64,000 bases of DNA, from assembly GCF_003946725.1 (NCBI RefSeq), contig NZ_RHOY01000011.1, forward strand, positions 1-64,000, read 5' to 3'. Numbering within the stretch: the stretch's first letter is position 1; each line of letters starts with the position of its first letter. The notes under the pieces were generated by a model, which was not told the origin of the DNA, did not search any database, and saw only the letters and a program-made list of their open reading frames with translations. The position numbers were made by a program, and so were the translations under genes. Below are positions 24,285-33,142 of the stretch, in pieces. Source of the stretch: Agrilactobacillus yilanensis (GTDB taxonomy: Bacteria; Bacillota; Bacilli; Lactobacillales; Lactobacillaceae).

Positions 24285-26684
24285 GTGAAGAAAAAAATAG
24301 CAATTATCAGTTTTAATATCTTTGCGGCTGGTGGTACGACTCGGAGTAATTTGAATTTAATTTCAGAGTTTAGAAATCACGGCGATACGGTGGCCGTTTA
24401 TAATTTTAGAACCTTCACGGCGGTGGATGTTTTGACCTTAAAATATCAAAATGCAGTCATTGATGAACAAGTCAGATTTTACTCCTTTACAGATTTGGGC
24501 ACAGCGCTAACCGCAGACTATATTTTTATTACCCGGGAAAACTTTTTTCCATTGGCGAAATACTTGCGCTATCAAAACCCCAATAGTGTGATTATTGGCG
24601 AAATTCATATGGCTTTGCCCCTCGTACAAGCAACCGTGCAACCGGAGGATTTAGTTTATTTCAGTAGTATTCGGGTGGCCACAGAATCTATCAGAACTGC
24701 CTTTGTTCAGCGGTTTAATTTTAAAAATGTTTATGTACAGACAGTGAGCTTGGCACATTTGCAAGGCATCGTGCAAACGCCTTTTTTTGAAAGCAAAGCA
24801 GACGCTAAAAATCAAATTAATTTTTTAGTCCGCACCCGATTTGAAAATGAAAAAGATATTCCCTTTGCGATCCAATTAATGGATTATTTAGTGCATTATT
24901 TACAGCGTCAGAATTTTCAATTTTATATTGAAGGCTATGGGCCGGGCGAAATTTTATATCGAAATTTAATTAGTTATTACAACTTAAAAGCCTATGTTTT
25001 TATTAATCAAACACCACCGGAGAATTACTGCTATTTATATACTGGCCGAGCGGAGTCTTTTGGTTATTCCTTTGCGGAAGCCTTTGATGCGGGACATCCC
25101 GTTATTTTTTATCGTGGGGATGACGGGGTTATTTTTGAAAATTTCCAAGCATTCAAAAACTGCCTCTGGCTGCAAAAAGACATTGTCACCGATGCTCGTA
25201 GAATTTTGGACTTTGTGGCAACGGCCAATACGTTAACGGATTATCAGACCAATTTACTAATTTTAAAACGATTGGGCGGTCAATATTATGAACGGTTCCT
25301 TGAAAATATGCGGCTGCAAAGTAATGCCTCACCAAAAGTACCCAAAAAAGCAGTTGCTTTTACTGCTATTTATGACGCTTTGTTAACAACGGATGCTACC
25401 GATCTTTGGGCGCCTTATCGAAAAATTTACAATCGACTAAAGGCTTGGCCGTTGATCGGTGGTTTGTTAAAACAACCTAAATTGAAGCAGTGGGCTATTT
25501 TACATTTAACCCAGCATCTTCAAAACAAACAACTAGTCGCCGCTGATTTACCCCTGACAGCAACCGCCATTTTTGTAGAATCTTTTCACGGACAGAATTT
25601 TTCAGGGGATCCTAAATATTTAGCATTAGCCATCCATCAGCAATGGCCGCAAGCAGAAATTTTTGTTAGCGCCACGAATCAGCTGGTGGATATGACCATT
25701 AGTCGTTACGGCTTTGTGCCGATTCGAACTGGGACCCCGGACTATATTCAAAAAGCCCGCAGCTGTAAATATGTGATTATTAATGGCAATAGTTTGGATA
25801 AAATCGGGAAACGCAGAGGTCAAATTTTTATCCAAACATGGCACGGTCTACCATTAAAACATATGGTTCATGATCTGAGCGATCCGGTTCAGCGGCAAAA
25901 AGAAGTGACGGCTTTTGGACCAAGAATGCAGAAATGGGACTATTTATTGACGTCTTCAATGTACAACACAGAATTACTGGAAAGCGCTTTTAACCTAACA
26001 AAGAACAAGCATTTGACCATCTTGGCAGCAGGCACACCTAAAAATGATTATTTATTAAAATACAAAAATGATCTAAACGAAAAAAAGCGATTGTATCTTA
26101 AGTATTTTAATCGACCTTATGATGCCACTAAAAAAATAATTTTATACTGTCCAACTTGGCGGCAAAATAATTGGGGTGAAAAAACAACCCCGAATCTAAA
26201 ACAATTGATCCATCAATTACCACCAAATTATGAATTGATTGTTAAACTGCATCCTTTAGAAAGCAGTCAACGTAAGCATTACAAAGCGCTGGATCCGAGA
26301 ATTTATTGTTTTTATAACGAATGGGTAGATATTCAAGAACTCTATTTATTAGCAGATATTTTAATTTCAGATTATTCTTCAGCAATTTTTGATTATGCGC
26401 TATTAGACAAAAAAATCATCATTACCCAAGATGATCAATCTAAATATGAACAAGCCATAGGTTGGTATTTTGATATTAAGCAGCAATGCGGCCTGACAAC
26501 GACCACTAATACAGTGCCCGCCTTAGTCACTGAAATTTTGAAAAAAACGCCAATGACCTATGACGCCTTGATTCAACGGAAATTGCTGACAAATGAGACA
26601 GCCACCGCAAGTCATAAAATACTACAGACAATTTTTGCAAAAGATTACATGAGAACCGGTGATAACCTAAGAAAGGTCCGGTAA
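24285..26684 (+). CDS. Two-domain protein: glycosyltransferase-like domain plus TagF-type glycerophosphotransferase
   Basis: About 800 residues. Residues 1-340 look like a GT-B glycosyltransferase (KKKIAIISFNIFAAGGTTRSN at the start; GRAESFGYSFAEAFDAGHPV as donor-binding region). Residues about 425-790 are a CDP-glycerol glycerophosphotransferase with QTWHGLPLKHMVHD, ILYCPTWRQNNWG, VKLHPLE and ISDYSSAIFDYALL. It may both polymerise poly(glycerol phosphate) and glycosylate or anchor it. The GTG at 24285 (AGGTG upstream) is preferred; a GTG at 24276 is also possible. It begins just after tagD. Confidence 0.85.
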   Translation: MKKKIAIISFNIFAAGGTTRSNLNLISEFRNHGDTVAVYNFRTFTAVDVLTLKYQNAVIDEQVRFYSFTDLGTALTADYIFITRENFFPLAKYLRYQNPNSVIIGEIHMALPLVQATVQPEDLVYFSSIRVATESIRTAFVQRFNFKNVYVQTVSLAHLQGIVQTPFFESKADAKNQINFLVRTRFENEKDIPFAIQLMDYLVHYLQRQNFQFYIEGYGPGEILYRNLISYYNLKAYVFINQTPPENYCYLYTGRAESFGYSFAEAFDAGHPVIFYRGDDGVIFENFQAFKNCLWLQKDIVTDARRILDFVATANTLTDYQTNLLILKRLGGQYYERFLENMRLQSNASPKVPKKAVAFTAIYDALLTTDATDLWAPYRKIYNRLKAWPLIGGLLKQPKLKQWAILHLTQHLQNKQLVAADLPLTATAIFVESFHGQNFSGDPKYLALAIHQQWPQAEIFVSATNQLVDMTISRYGFVPIRTGTPDYIQKARSCKYVIINGNSLDKIGKRRGQIFIQTWHGLPLKHMVHDLSDPVQRQKEVTAFGPRMQKWDYLLTSSMYNTELLESAFNLTKNKHLTILAAGTPKNDYLLKYKNDLNEKKRLYLKYFNRPYDATKKIILYCPTWRQNNWGEKTTPNLKQLIHQLPPNYELIVKLHPLESSQRKHYKALDPRIYCFYNEWVDIQELYLLADILISDYSSAIFDYALLDKKIIITQDDQSKYEQAIGWYFDIKQQCGLTTTTNTVPALVTEILKKTPMTYDALIQRKLLTNETATASHKILQTIFAKDYMRTGDNLRKVR

Positions 26685-26689
26685 AAATT

Positions 26690-27691
26690 ATGAAAATAAA
26701 ACAATACGACGCAACAGCCACCAATCTTGACTGGACTGCCGACAAATTGATTATTAATACGACCATACCGCAAAGCCTACTCGCTCTAACCACACGTTTT
26801 GACGCCATGCGTATTTTATATCAGGAATTAATGAATCATGACTATATATATTATATGTTTCAAGGCAACAAATCCTACTTTATTAAACGCCCGCTGGTAG
26901 GCACATTATGGCAGCGTCAAGATTTACAGCAGCATGGCGCCACCTTTTACACCTTGCAAACGATTAAAGCCGTGGCCAAAAATCACTTAGCCCCGTTACG
27001 GCTGCTAGTATTGTTTTCGGCAACGCCGGATGAGGCCCAACGATTAACCAGCAACATCGCCGATCGGATGCTGATTAATAATGCCGCGTTACTCGCCCCG
27101 CAATTGCTGGACAATACTATGATTTTGAGTGTGATGGATTTATGTCGGTCCAGTGGTAGTTTTTATTTTGATACCCCACAATATCCGGATTTTGAACAAG
27201 ATATTGGCGCCATGATTATTGAAGTAATGCAAAAGTATCATATTGCTAAAGATGATGTGGTGCTGTACGGGCAAGGCCGTGGGGGCACAGCTGCTTTATA
27301 TTATGGCTTGTGTGCGGATTACAATGCGGTCAGTGTGAATCCAGTTTTGACCTTAACCTCATTTACCGCCAAAAATGATACTTTCTTTTTAAACGACAGT
27401 CTACCAACGAATTTTTTAACAAAATTTGAACCGTTTTTAACAGCGCCTTTAACGTATCCTAAAATCCTGATTGCCACGCCCATGTTAAATCCAGATGCTA
27501 AATTCTATGCCGAACTGCATCATGAAAAACTGCAAGTTATGTCGCTATATAACAGTTTAGACACAACTTTACAAAGTGCAATGACCCATACGGTGGCGGC
27601 GCAAGTGACATGGCTGAACTATTTATGGCTGCAGTCAAAACATTATTTAAAAGTAAATCAGCATATTGCAAAACTGAGTCAGGCGTTATAA
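26690..27691 (+). CDS. Asp2-like alpha/beta-hydrolase-fold protein, nucleophile missing
   Basis: A 333-residue protein with an alpha/beta hydrolase core like the Asp2/capsule-biosynthesis group found in teichoic acid and accessory Sec clusters. The segment DVVLYGQGRGGTAALYYGL should be the nucleophile elbow, normally G-S-S-K-G-G; here it reads G-Q-G-R-G-G, so the catalytic Ser is replaced by Gly. The fold is otherwise intact and the gene shows no frameshift, so it may be a non-catalytic partner or scaffold rather than an acyltransferase. It starts 5 bases after the TagF-like gene. Confidence 0.65.
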   Translation: MKIKQYDATATNLDWTADKLIINTTIPQSLLALTTRFDAMRILYQELMNHDYIYYMFQGNKSYFIKRPLVGTLWQRQDLQQHGATFYTLQTIKAVAKNHLAPLRLLVLFSATPDEAQRLTSNIADRMLINNAALLAPQLLDNTMILSVMDLCRSSGSFYFDTPQYPDFEQDIGAMIIEVMQKYHIAKDDVVLYGQGRGGTAALYYGLCADYNAVSVNPVLTLTSFTAKNDTFFLNDSLPTNFLTKFEPFLTAPLTYPKILIATPMLNPDAKFYAELHHEKLQVMSLYNSLDTTLQSAMTHTVAAQVTWLNYLWLQSKHYLKVNQHIAKLSQAL

Positions 27692-27726
27692 CGGCGACAC
27701 AACCTATGAAGAAGGCAGGGACGGTC

Positions 27727-28641
27727 ATGGATGAAGCACAGGTAAAATTAAAAGTACAAGCTTTAACGAAGGCTTACGATCTATTCAAAAATAAATCAGA
27801 TCATTTAAAGACGCTTGTCTTTGGACAGCGGGCAGCCTCACAATTTTGGGCACTTAAAGGGCTTAGCTTTGAAATTTATGCTGGTGAAGCGGTGGGCATT
27901 GTCGGTATTAATGGGTCGGGCAAGTCAACGTTAGTCAATTTGATCAGTGCGCGCTTAGCCCCAACTTCAGGCCAATTGACTGTTTCTGGAACAGTGGCAA
28001 TCATTGCCATTGGTGCGGGTTTAAAAGGGCAATTAACTGGTTTAGAAAATATTCGATTAAAGGCATTGATGCAAGGCTTAACCACTCAAGAAATTGCGCA
28101 AGTACAACAAGAGATCATTGAATTTGCGGATTTAGGGGCGTTTATTGAACAGCCAGTCAAAACGTATTCCAGCGGGATGCGAGCGCGTTTAGGTTTTGCC
28201 ATTGCCATTCATCAAAAACCAGATATTTTAATCATTGATGAAGCTTTATCGGTGGGGGATCAGACTTTTTATAACAAGTGCATGCAAAAATTACTGGCTT
28301 TAAAAGCAGCGGGTAAAACCATTATTTTTGTCAGCCATGCTTTGAATCAAATCACCCAACTTTGTGATCGGGTAATTTGGCTGCATTTTGGCGATTTAAA
28401 AGAAATTGGGCCAACTAAAATGGTGCTGCAAAATTATCGAGCTTTTATCACGATGTTTAATCAATGGTCGTTGACAAAAAAGCATACCTATCAAACCCAA
28501 GCCAAGCAGGCTCAGGCGACTTTTGAGTTAGCGCCAACGACAGTCCGTACCAAGGCGCAGCCGATGACTTGGCCCACGCGACTGCTAGCTTTGGCATTAA
28601 CGAGTTTATTAGCCGTTGTAGGTTTGATGATTTGTCTTTGA
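27727..28641 (+). CDS. tagH: Teichoic acid ABC exporter, ATPase subunit
   Basis: A 304-residue ABC ATPase of the polysaccharide/teichoic acid export family. Walker A is GINGSGKST, the signature is YSSGMRARL, and Walker B is ILIIDEAL, all inside about residues 60-190. A single hydrophobic helix ends the protein (ALTSLLAVVGLMICL), as in TagH, but the long extracellular domain of Bacillus TagH is absent. It pairs with the TagG-like permease that follows. The ATG at 27727 (AGGGA upstream) is chosen; earlier in-frame starts lie within the preceding gene. Confidence 0.9.
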   Translation: MDEAQVKLKVQALTKAYDLFKNKSDHLKTLVFGQRAASQFWALKGLSFEIYAGEAVGIVGINGSGKSTLVNLISARLAPTSGQLTVSGTVAIIAIGAGLKGQLTGLENIRLKALMQGLTTQEIAQVQQEIIEFADLGAFIEQPVKTYSSGMRARLGFAIAIHQKPDILIIDEALSVGDQTFYNKCMQKLLALKAAGKTIIFVSHALNQITQLCDRVIWLHFGDLKEIGPTKMVLQNYRAFITMFNQWSLTKKHTYQTQAKQAQATFELAPTTVRTKAQPMTWPTRLLALALTSLLAVVGLMICL

Positions 28642-28655
28642 TGAAGGTGACAGCC

Positions 28656-29465
28656 ATGATCGAAATTAAAACAATTATGAAAGCACAAATTGCGCATTTC
28701 GGTTTGATTTTACGTTTAGCGCATTATGATGAGCGGGCCACTTATCAAAATCATTATTTAGGCTTGTTTTGGCAATTTTTAAATCCGTTAATTCAAGTGG
28801 GCCTTTATTATTTGATCTTTGGGTTGGGATTTTATAATGGTAAAAAAGTGGCGGGCGTCGCCTTTATTATTTGGCTGTTGATTGGTTTGACCTGTTGGCT
28901 ATACATGAATGCCACTATTTTAGGGGCTACGACCAGTATTGTCAGACAATTGCCTTTTGTTTCCAAACTTAATTTTCCGGTGAGCATTTTACCAACGGTG
29001 ATCTTGATCGGCCGCCTGATCAACTTTGGGGCCATGCTAGGCTTAACCGTACTTATTATGGTGAGCCAAGGTATTTATCCCACGGTGATGTGGCTGCAGT
29101 TAGGTTATTATTTTGTCTGCATGCTGAGTTTTTTGTTCAGTTTAAATTTATTGAGTGCCACAATTACCGTATTAATTCGAGATTATCAAATCGCTTTGCA
29201 GTCCGTCATGCGGGTGTTGTTCTATTTATCAGGGGTTGTTTGGGATTTAAACAGCACTTATTTTCCTGCTTGGCTGAAACGCATATTTACGTTAAATCCG
29301 TTGACCTATATCATTGAGGGCTTTCGGAATAGTCTGCTATCGCGCCATTGGTTTTGGCAAGATGGTCAGCAGATGGTCTTCTTTTGGACATTCGTCATGT
29401 TACTGCTATTAATTGGAACCCAGTTATATTTTAAATTTAGACCGCGGTTTATGGACCTCATTTGA
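28656..29465 (+). CDS. tagG: Teichoic acid ABC exporter, permease subunit
   Basis: About 269 residues with six transmembrane helices, ABC-2 type. The N-terminal YLGLFWQFLNPLIQVGLYY matches the amphipathic coupling helix and first span of TagG/Wzm exporters, and LNPLTYIIEGFRNSLL is the conserved C-terminal segment. Together with the preceding ATPase it should flip undecaprenyl-linked teichoic acid to the outside. AAGGTG lies 6 bases before the ATG at 28656; another in-frame ATG at 28641 overlaps the tagH stop. Confidence 0.9.
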   Translation: MIEIKTIMKAQIAHFGLILRLAHYDERATYQNHYLGLFWQFLNPLIQVGLYYLIFGLGFYNGKKVAGVAFIIWLLIGLTCWLYMNATILGATTSIVRQLPFVSKLNFPVSILPTVILIGRLINFGAMLGLTVLIMVSQGIYPTVMWLQLGYYFVCMLSFLFSLNLLSATITVLIRDYQIALQSVMRVLFYLSGVVWDLNSTYFPAWLKRIFTLNPLTYIIEGFRNSLLSRHWFWQDGQQMVFFWTFVMLLLLIGTQLYFKFRPRFMDLI

Positions 29466-29480
29466 AGGGAGATTGTCAAA

Positions 29481-29615
29481 TTGTCACGACGTAAAAAATT
29501 AAGTTGGGTTGTCCTAAACGGATTATGCCTGCTGTTGTTGAGTACCGGCTGTAGCCCAACGCAAAAAGTAACGCTCACGCACACCACAAACAGCTGTATT
29601 CAGAGGCCGGATTAA
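29481..29615 (+). CDS. Small lipoprotein in the teichoic acid operon
   Basis: An unannotated 44-residue frame with a TTG start 9 bases after GGGAG. The peptide begins MSRRKKLSWVV, has a hydrophobic run, and then the lipobox LSTGC, so Cys24 should be lipidated and only about 20 residues would face outward. Its stop overlaps the ATG of the LCP gene by one base (TAATG), which indicates translational coupling. It also follows tagG by 15 bases. Its role is unknown; it could assist the LCP ligase or act as its leader. Confidence 0.65.
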   Translation: MSRRKKLSWVVLNGLCLLLLSTGCSPTQKVTLTHTTNSCIQRPD

Positions 29616-30577
29616 TGAAACGACACGCTAAATTCAAAATTGGGATCGGATTAATTTTGCTGTTGGTGATGGTTAGCGTCGGCTTTGGTTGGGGAAAATA
29701 TCATCGGCTCAAACAGGCGGTCACGGAGACTTATCAGCCCGTTGCCCAAACTGCCGAAAAAACGGCCGCTGAAAAAATAGCACAAAAAAAGCCTTTAGCA
29801 CTTTTGTTATTAGGCGTAGATACTGGTGCTTTCGGGCGCAATTATCAAGGATTAACGGATACGATGATGGTCTTGACCTTAAATCCCAAACAGCAGACGG
29901 TTACGATGACCAGCATTCCTCGAGATACCGCCGTCACGGTACCGGGATTTGCGGCTAAAGGGCTGAGCAAAATCAACGCAGCCTATGCTTACGGGCAAGC
30001 CAAGACGAGTGTTAAGACGGTTGAAAAATTACTGAATATACCGGTTGACTATTATGTGTTAATTAATATGGGCGGCTTAGCCCGGGTTATTGATCAAGTG
30101 GGCGGGGTGGACGTGATGGTGGCTTTAAGTTTTACGTACGAAGGCTATGTCTTTACAAAAGGACAAAACACCCATATGACCGGTAATCAAGCCTTAGCTT
30201 ATGCTAGAATGCGCCATGAAGATCCTCAAGGTGATTACGGCCGGCAACAGCGGCAGCAAGCGATTTTACTGGCGCTAGCGCAAAAGAGCCATTCTGCTAA
30301 ATTATGGTTAAATCAAGATTTCATCACGGCGTTAACTGCTCAGACACAGACGGATCTGACATTTAATAATTTGTTGCGATTGCTTAACGCTTATCCGGTG
30401 ACTAATGCGCCGGTGGAAACGTTGCGGTTACAAGGGCAAAATCAGCGCGTTGGCGATCAAGATATGATTTTTATGACACAAACGGAATTGCAGCGGGGCA
30501 CTGATTTTATTCGTACGGCCTTAGCTTTGCCCAGTGCTAAAACTGGGGGCATTAATGGCCAAATTAAAGGAGACTGA
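29615..30577 (+). CDS. LytR-CpsA-Psr (LCP) family teichoic acid ligase
   Basis: A 320-residue LCP protein that would transfer teichoic acid from its lipid carrier to peptidoglycan outside the cell. One N-terminal transmembrane anchor (about 6-28), then the LCP domain with LLLLGVDTG, TDTMMVLTLNP, TSIPRDTAV (pyrophosphate-binding Arg and Asp) and SKINAAYAYG; ALAYARMRHEDPQGDYGRQQRQQ contains the conserved Arg residues. Last gene of the teichoic operon, so polymer synthesis, export and wall attachment are encoded together. Confidence 0.93.
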   Translation: MKRHAKFKIGIGLILLLVMVSVGFGWGKYHRLKQAVTETYQPVAQTAEKTAAEKIAQKKPLALLLLGVDTGAFGRNYQGLTDTMMVLTLNPKQQTVTMTSIPRDTAVTVPGFAAKGLSKINAAYAYGQAKTSVKTVEKLLNIPVDYYVLINMGGLARVIDQVGGVDVMVALSFTYEGYVFTKGQNTHMTGNQALAYARMRHEDPQGDYGRQQRQQAILLALAQKSHSAKLWLNQDFITALTAQTQTDLTFNNLLRLLNAYPVTNAPVETLRLQGQNQRVGDQDMIFMTQTELQRGTDFIRTALALPSAKTGGINGQIKGD

Positions 30578-30600
30578 GTCCATTTTGATTCGGTCTTTTT

Positions 30601-30810
30601 TGTATAACTACGAATCTCTTGTGTGTCTGACGACACCCTGCAAGATTCTAGGTTACGCTCGAGGCTTTCCCGCTCTAGATCGCGCTCTGGCTTAAATGCG
30701 CTCCCAAAGACTGATTTCTGCGCTTAGCTACGTCTAACTTGTAAGCGAAGACCGCTCACGGCGTTAGCCTAGGTTACGCTCGAGGCTTTCCCACTCTAGT
30801 TCCCGCTCTG
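30601..30810 (-). repeat. Two hairpin repeat elements, mosaic
   Basis: Units 30601-30690 (distal arm missing) and 30694-30810. The second has the CCAAAGACTGATTT left arm of the units at 112 and 46393 but the GAGGCTTTCCC right arm of a different subtype, so its outer arms no longer match: a recombinant unit. Orientation is minus, matching the small reading frame at 30813-30890, whose stop lies 3 bases away, not the LCP gene on the plus strand. Confidence 0.8.
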
Positions 30811-30812
30811 TT

Positions 30813-30890
30813 TTATGCGTTTACGAGGTAGCTGATGCCGATTAAGGCGATGGTCATGATAAAGACGTACGATAAGATGGTTTTTTGCAT
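30813..30890 (-). CDS. Putative 25-residue membrane peptide
   Basis: The frame starts with ATG after GCAGG and encodes MQKTILSYVFIMTIALIGIS followed by YLVNA: a Lys near the N-terminus, then one continuous hydrophobic helix. It is too short for normal annotation. Independent support comes from the adjacent repeat array, which starts 3 bases after its stop in the same orientation; elsewhere in the window these repeats mark gene 3' ends. Single-span peptides like this can modulate membrane proteins or be toxins; no function can be assigned. Confidence 0.5.
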   Translation of the reverse strand: MQKTILSYVFIMTIALIGISYLVNA

Positions 30891-31052
30891 AATATACCTG
30901 CTTTCAATTTATTAGGGCTAGTTTAAAAAATAAATGATCGCAAAGCGTGTTCTTTTTTTTATTTTTCCTTGAAGAATTGACGAGTGTAAGTACTTCAATT
31001 GTCAGCAATTGAAGTGTAGACTAGATTTAAATAACTTTTCTGGAGAAGAAAA

Positions 31053-33062
31053 ATGCATACAATCTTTTTAGTATTGCTCGTTGTGGCTGCCGTTGTTGCG
31101 GCTAATGCCGTTTATGCACGGTTCAATGCAGTACCGGTGGCTTTTTTGCAGATTGCAGCGGGTTTATTGTTAGCCTTAACACCCCTTTACCGCGATTTTG
31201 AATTGGAGCCGGAAGTTTTTTTGTTAGCCATTATTTCGGTCTTAATGTTTAATGATGGTCAAAATACAAGTATTCGAAAATTGACCCGGCAGTTAGGCAC
31301 TACGTTATCGTTGGCAGTTGTGCTGGCGATAATTACAATCTTGGTAGTGGGTACGGTCACACACTTCTTAATACCGCAGTTTTCATTAGCACTTGCTTTA
31401 GCGCTGGGGGCCATTATTACACCCACAGATGCAGTGGCGGTATCTTCGATTACAACCAATATGGCGGTGCCTGAAAAAGTTATGGAAACATTAGAAAATG
31501 AATCCTTGTTTAATGATGCTTCGGGGATCGTAGCCTTTAATTTAGCTATCGCCGCAGTAATTACCGGTAAGTTTTCAGTGACCGCAGGGGTTCAAAATTT
31601 CTTATACGTTTTTATTGGCGGCATTATTTTAGGCTTAATTTTGGGCTATCTCATTGTGAGGGTTCGCATTGCCTTGATTAATCGTCGGGTAGATACGCCG
31701 TCGGTCATTGTGCCGTACACGCTGTTAACCCCATTTGCGGTCTATCTAATTGCGGAGGCTTTTGGGGTTTCTGGTATTTTGGCGGTGGTCGCCACCGGGT
31801 TAATCCACGGCATCCAGCAAGGTCGTTTACGTTTAACCACTTCCCGGCTGCAGATTGTCATGAGTACCACTTGGTCTATCGTGGCCAGCATCCTAAATGG
31901 TATTGTTTTTGTGTTATTAGGCGTTTCTTTACCAAGCGTCATTATTCACTTACAGCAAAGAGATACGGGCTCAGTGCTCATTTTAGTGGGCCTAGGTGTT
32001 TTATTATACGCAGTGATGACCTTTGTTCGTTTTTTGTGGTGCCGAATGGATATGGCTAAGGTCGCTGCGGAAAATCGTCAGGAACAAACAAAAAATAGTT
32101 TGATCTTAGCCCTCAGTGGTGTCCATGGCACGATTACGTTAGCAATGGCCTTTTCGTTACCGTTAACTTTAGGCGGCCATAGCTTTACTTATCGAAATGA
32201 TATTATTTTTATTGCATCAGTTGTTATCTTAACGAGCCTGCTGGTGCCAACTTTGATTTTGCCAAGAATTTTACCAAAGCAAGTCAGTCAGGTTACCGAA
32301 GCCCAATTGGCGCAAGCTAAAACCGCAATGGTGGATGATGCCATTAAAATGATCCAAGACCGTCATGGCACTTCGCCTAACGCCAATGCGGTAATGATGA
32401 TTTTAGCCGGTCAACGACCAGTTGAAGCAGCCCCCAATAAAGCAAAATTAGATGCTTTATTTGATGCAGCCTATCAGATTGAACAAAAAACAATCAATGA
32501 AATGTATCAGGCTGGTACCATCAGCGCTCAAATGTTGAATTGGTATTTAAGAGTCGCCCGGACGACAAACTTACAAAATCAACAAAGCTTTCGGCAACGG
32601 CTTTCTTTTTTCATTCGCTTTATTGTCGTCAGCAAAATTTCTTTAGACAAAGCCGCGCGTCAACGGCGTCATGAATTTAGATTATTGCGCCGGCAGCAGC
32701 AAAGTCTAGCTCGGGATAAAATGGCTGAAATTAAACGCCGGAGTTGGACACAGTTAAAAGAAATTGAGCAAAAGCCTTATGACGCAGTGATTGCCTATTT
32801 GATAGACAGTTATACGCCGGAAAATGAAACTGAAATCAGTCTAGTCCGCCGCGCTTATGAAGAACGGCATCGTCGGCTATCCGGGACAAAAGCAGATCAG
32901 GAAGCACAAAATGAACTCTTAATTGAAGCCTTCCAGCAAGAGCACAACTTTATTCAAAATCAAGCCGCCGTTAAAAATTATAATCGTGCTTTGAGTAATG
33001 AACTATATGAACAAATCTCAACCGATCAACTGGTTTACATGCAAAGCGTTAACGCAGATTAA
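31053..33062 (+). CDS. Sodium/proton antiporter (CPA1 family)
   Basis: A 669-residue CPA1 exchanger. Residues 1-410 give about twelve transmembrane helices with ITPTDAVAVSSI and ENESLFNDASGIVAFNLA, the two conserved ion-site segments containing the paired acidic residues. The C-terminal 250 residues are a long charged helical cytoplasmic tail as in NhaK/NhaP-type proteins. It would export Na+ or K+ against H+ and support pH homeostasis. It is a single gene with a terminator. Confidence 0.92.
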   Translation: MHTIFLVLLVVAAVVAANAVYARFNAVPVAFLQIAAGLLLALTPLYRDFELEPEVFLLAIISVLMFNDGQNTSIRKLTRQLGTTLSLAVVLAIITILVVGTVTHFLIPQFSLALALALGAIITPTDAVAVSSITTNMAVPEKVMETLENESLFNDASGIVAFNLAIAAVITGKFSVTAGVQNFLYVFIGGIILGLILGYLIVRVRIALINRRVDTPSVIVPYTLLTPFAVYLIAEAFGVSGILAVVATGLIHGIQQGRLRLTTSRLQIVMSTTWSIVASILNGIVFVLLGVSLPSVIIHLQQRDTGSVLILVGLGVLLYAVMTFVRFLWCRMDMAKVAAENRQEQTKNSLILALSGVHGTITLAMAFSLPLTLGGHSFTYRNDIIFIASVVILTSLLVPTLILPRILPKQVSQVTEAQLAQAKTAMVDDAIKMIQDRHGTSPNANAVMMILAGQRPVEAAPNKAKLDALFDAAYQIEQKTINEMYQAGTISAQMLNWYLRVARTTNLQNQQSFRQRLSFFIRFIVVSKISLDKAARQRRHEFRLLRRQQQSLARDKMAEIKRRSWTQLKEIEQKPYDAVIAYLIDSYTPENETEISLVRRAYEERHRRLSGTKADQEAQNELLIEAFQQEHNFIQNQAAVKNYNRALSNELYEQISTDQLVYMQSVNAD

Positions 33063-33070
33063 TGAAGCAA

Positions 33071-33126
33071 TAAAAAACAACCCTTATCCGTTGGGCAAAG
33101 CTGCCAACAGATAGGGGTTGTTTTGG
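33071..33126. terminator. Terminator between convergent genes
   Basis: A long stem, AAAACAACCC..ATC.GTTGG on the left and CCAAC.GAT.GGGGTTGTTTT on the right, with flanking A/T runs. It can serve the antiporter gene and the converging regulator gene. Confidence 0.85.
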
Positions 33127-33142
33127 GTTTTGGGGTCGCCAC

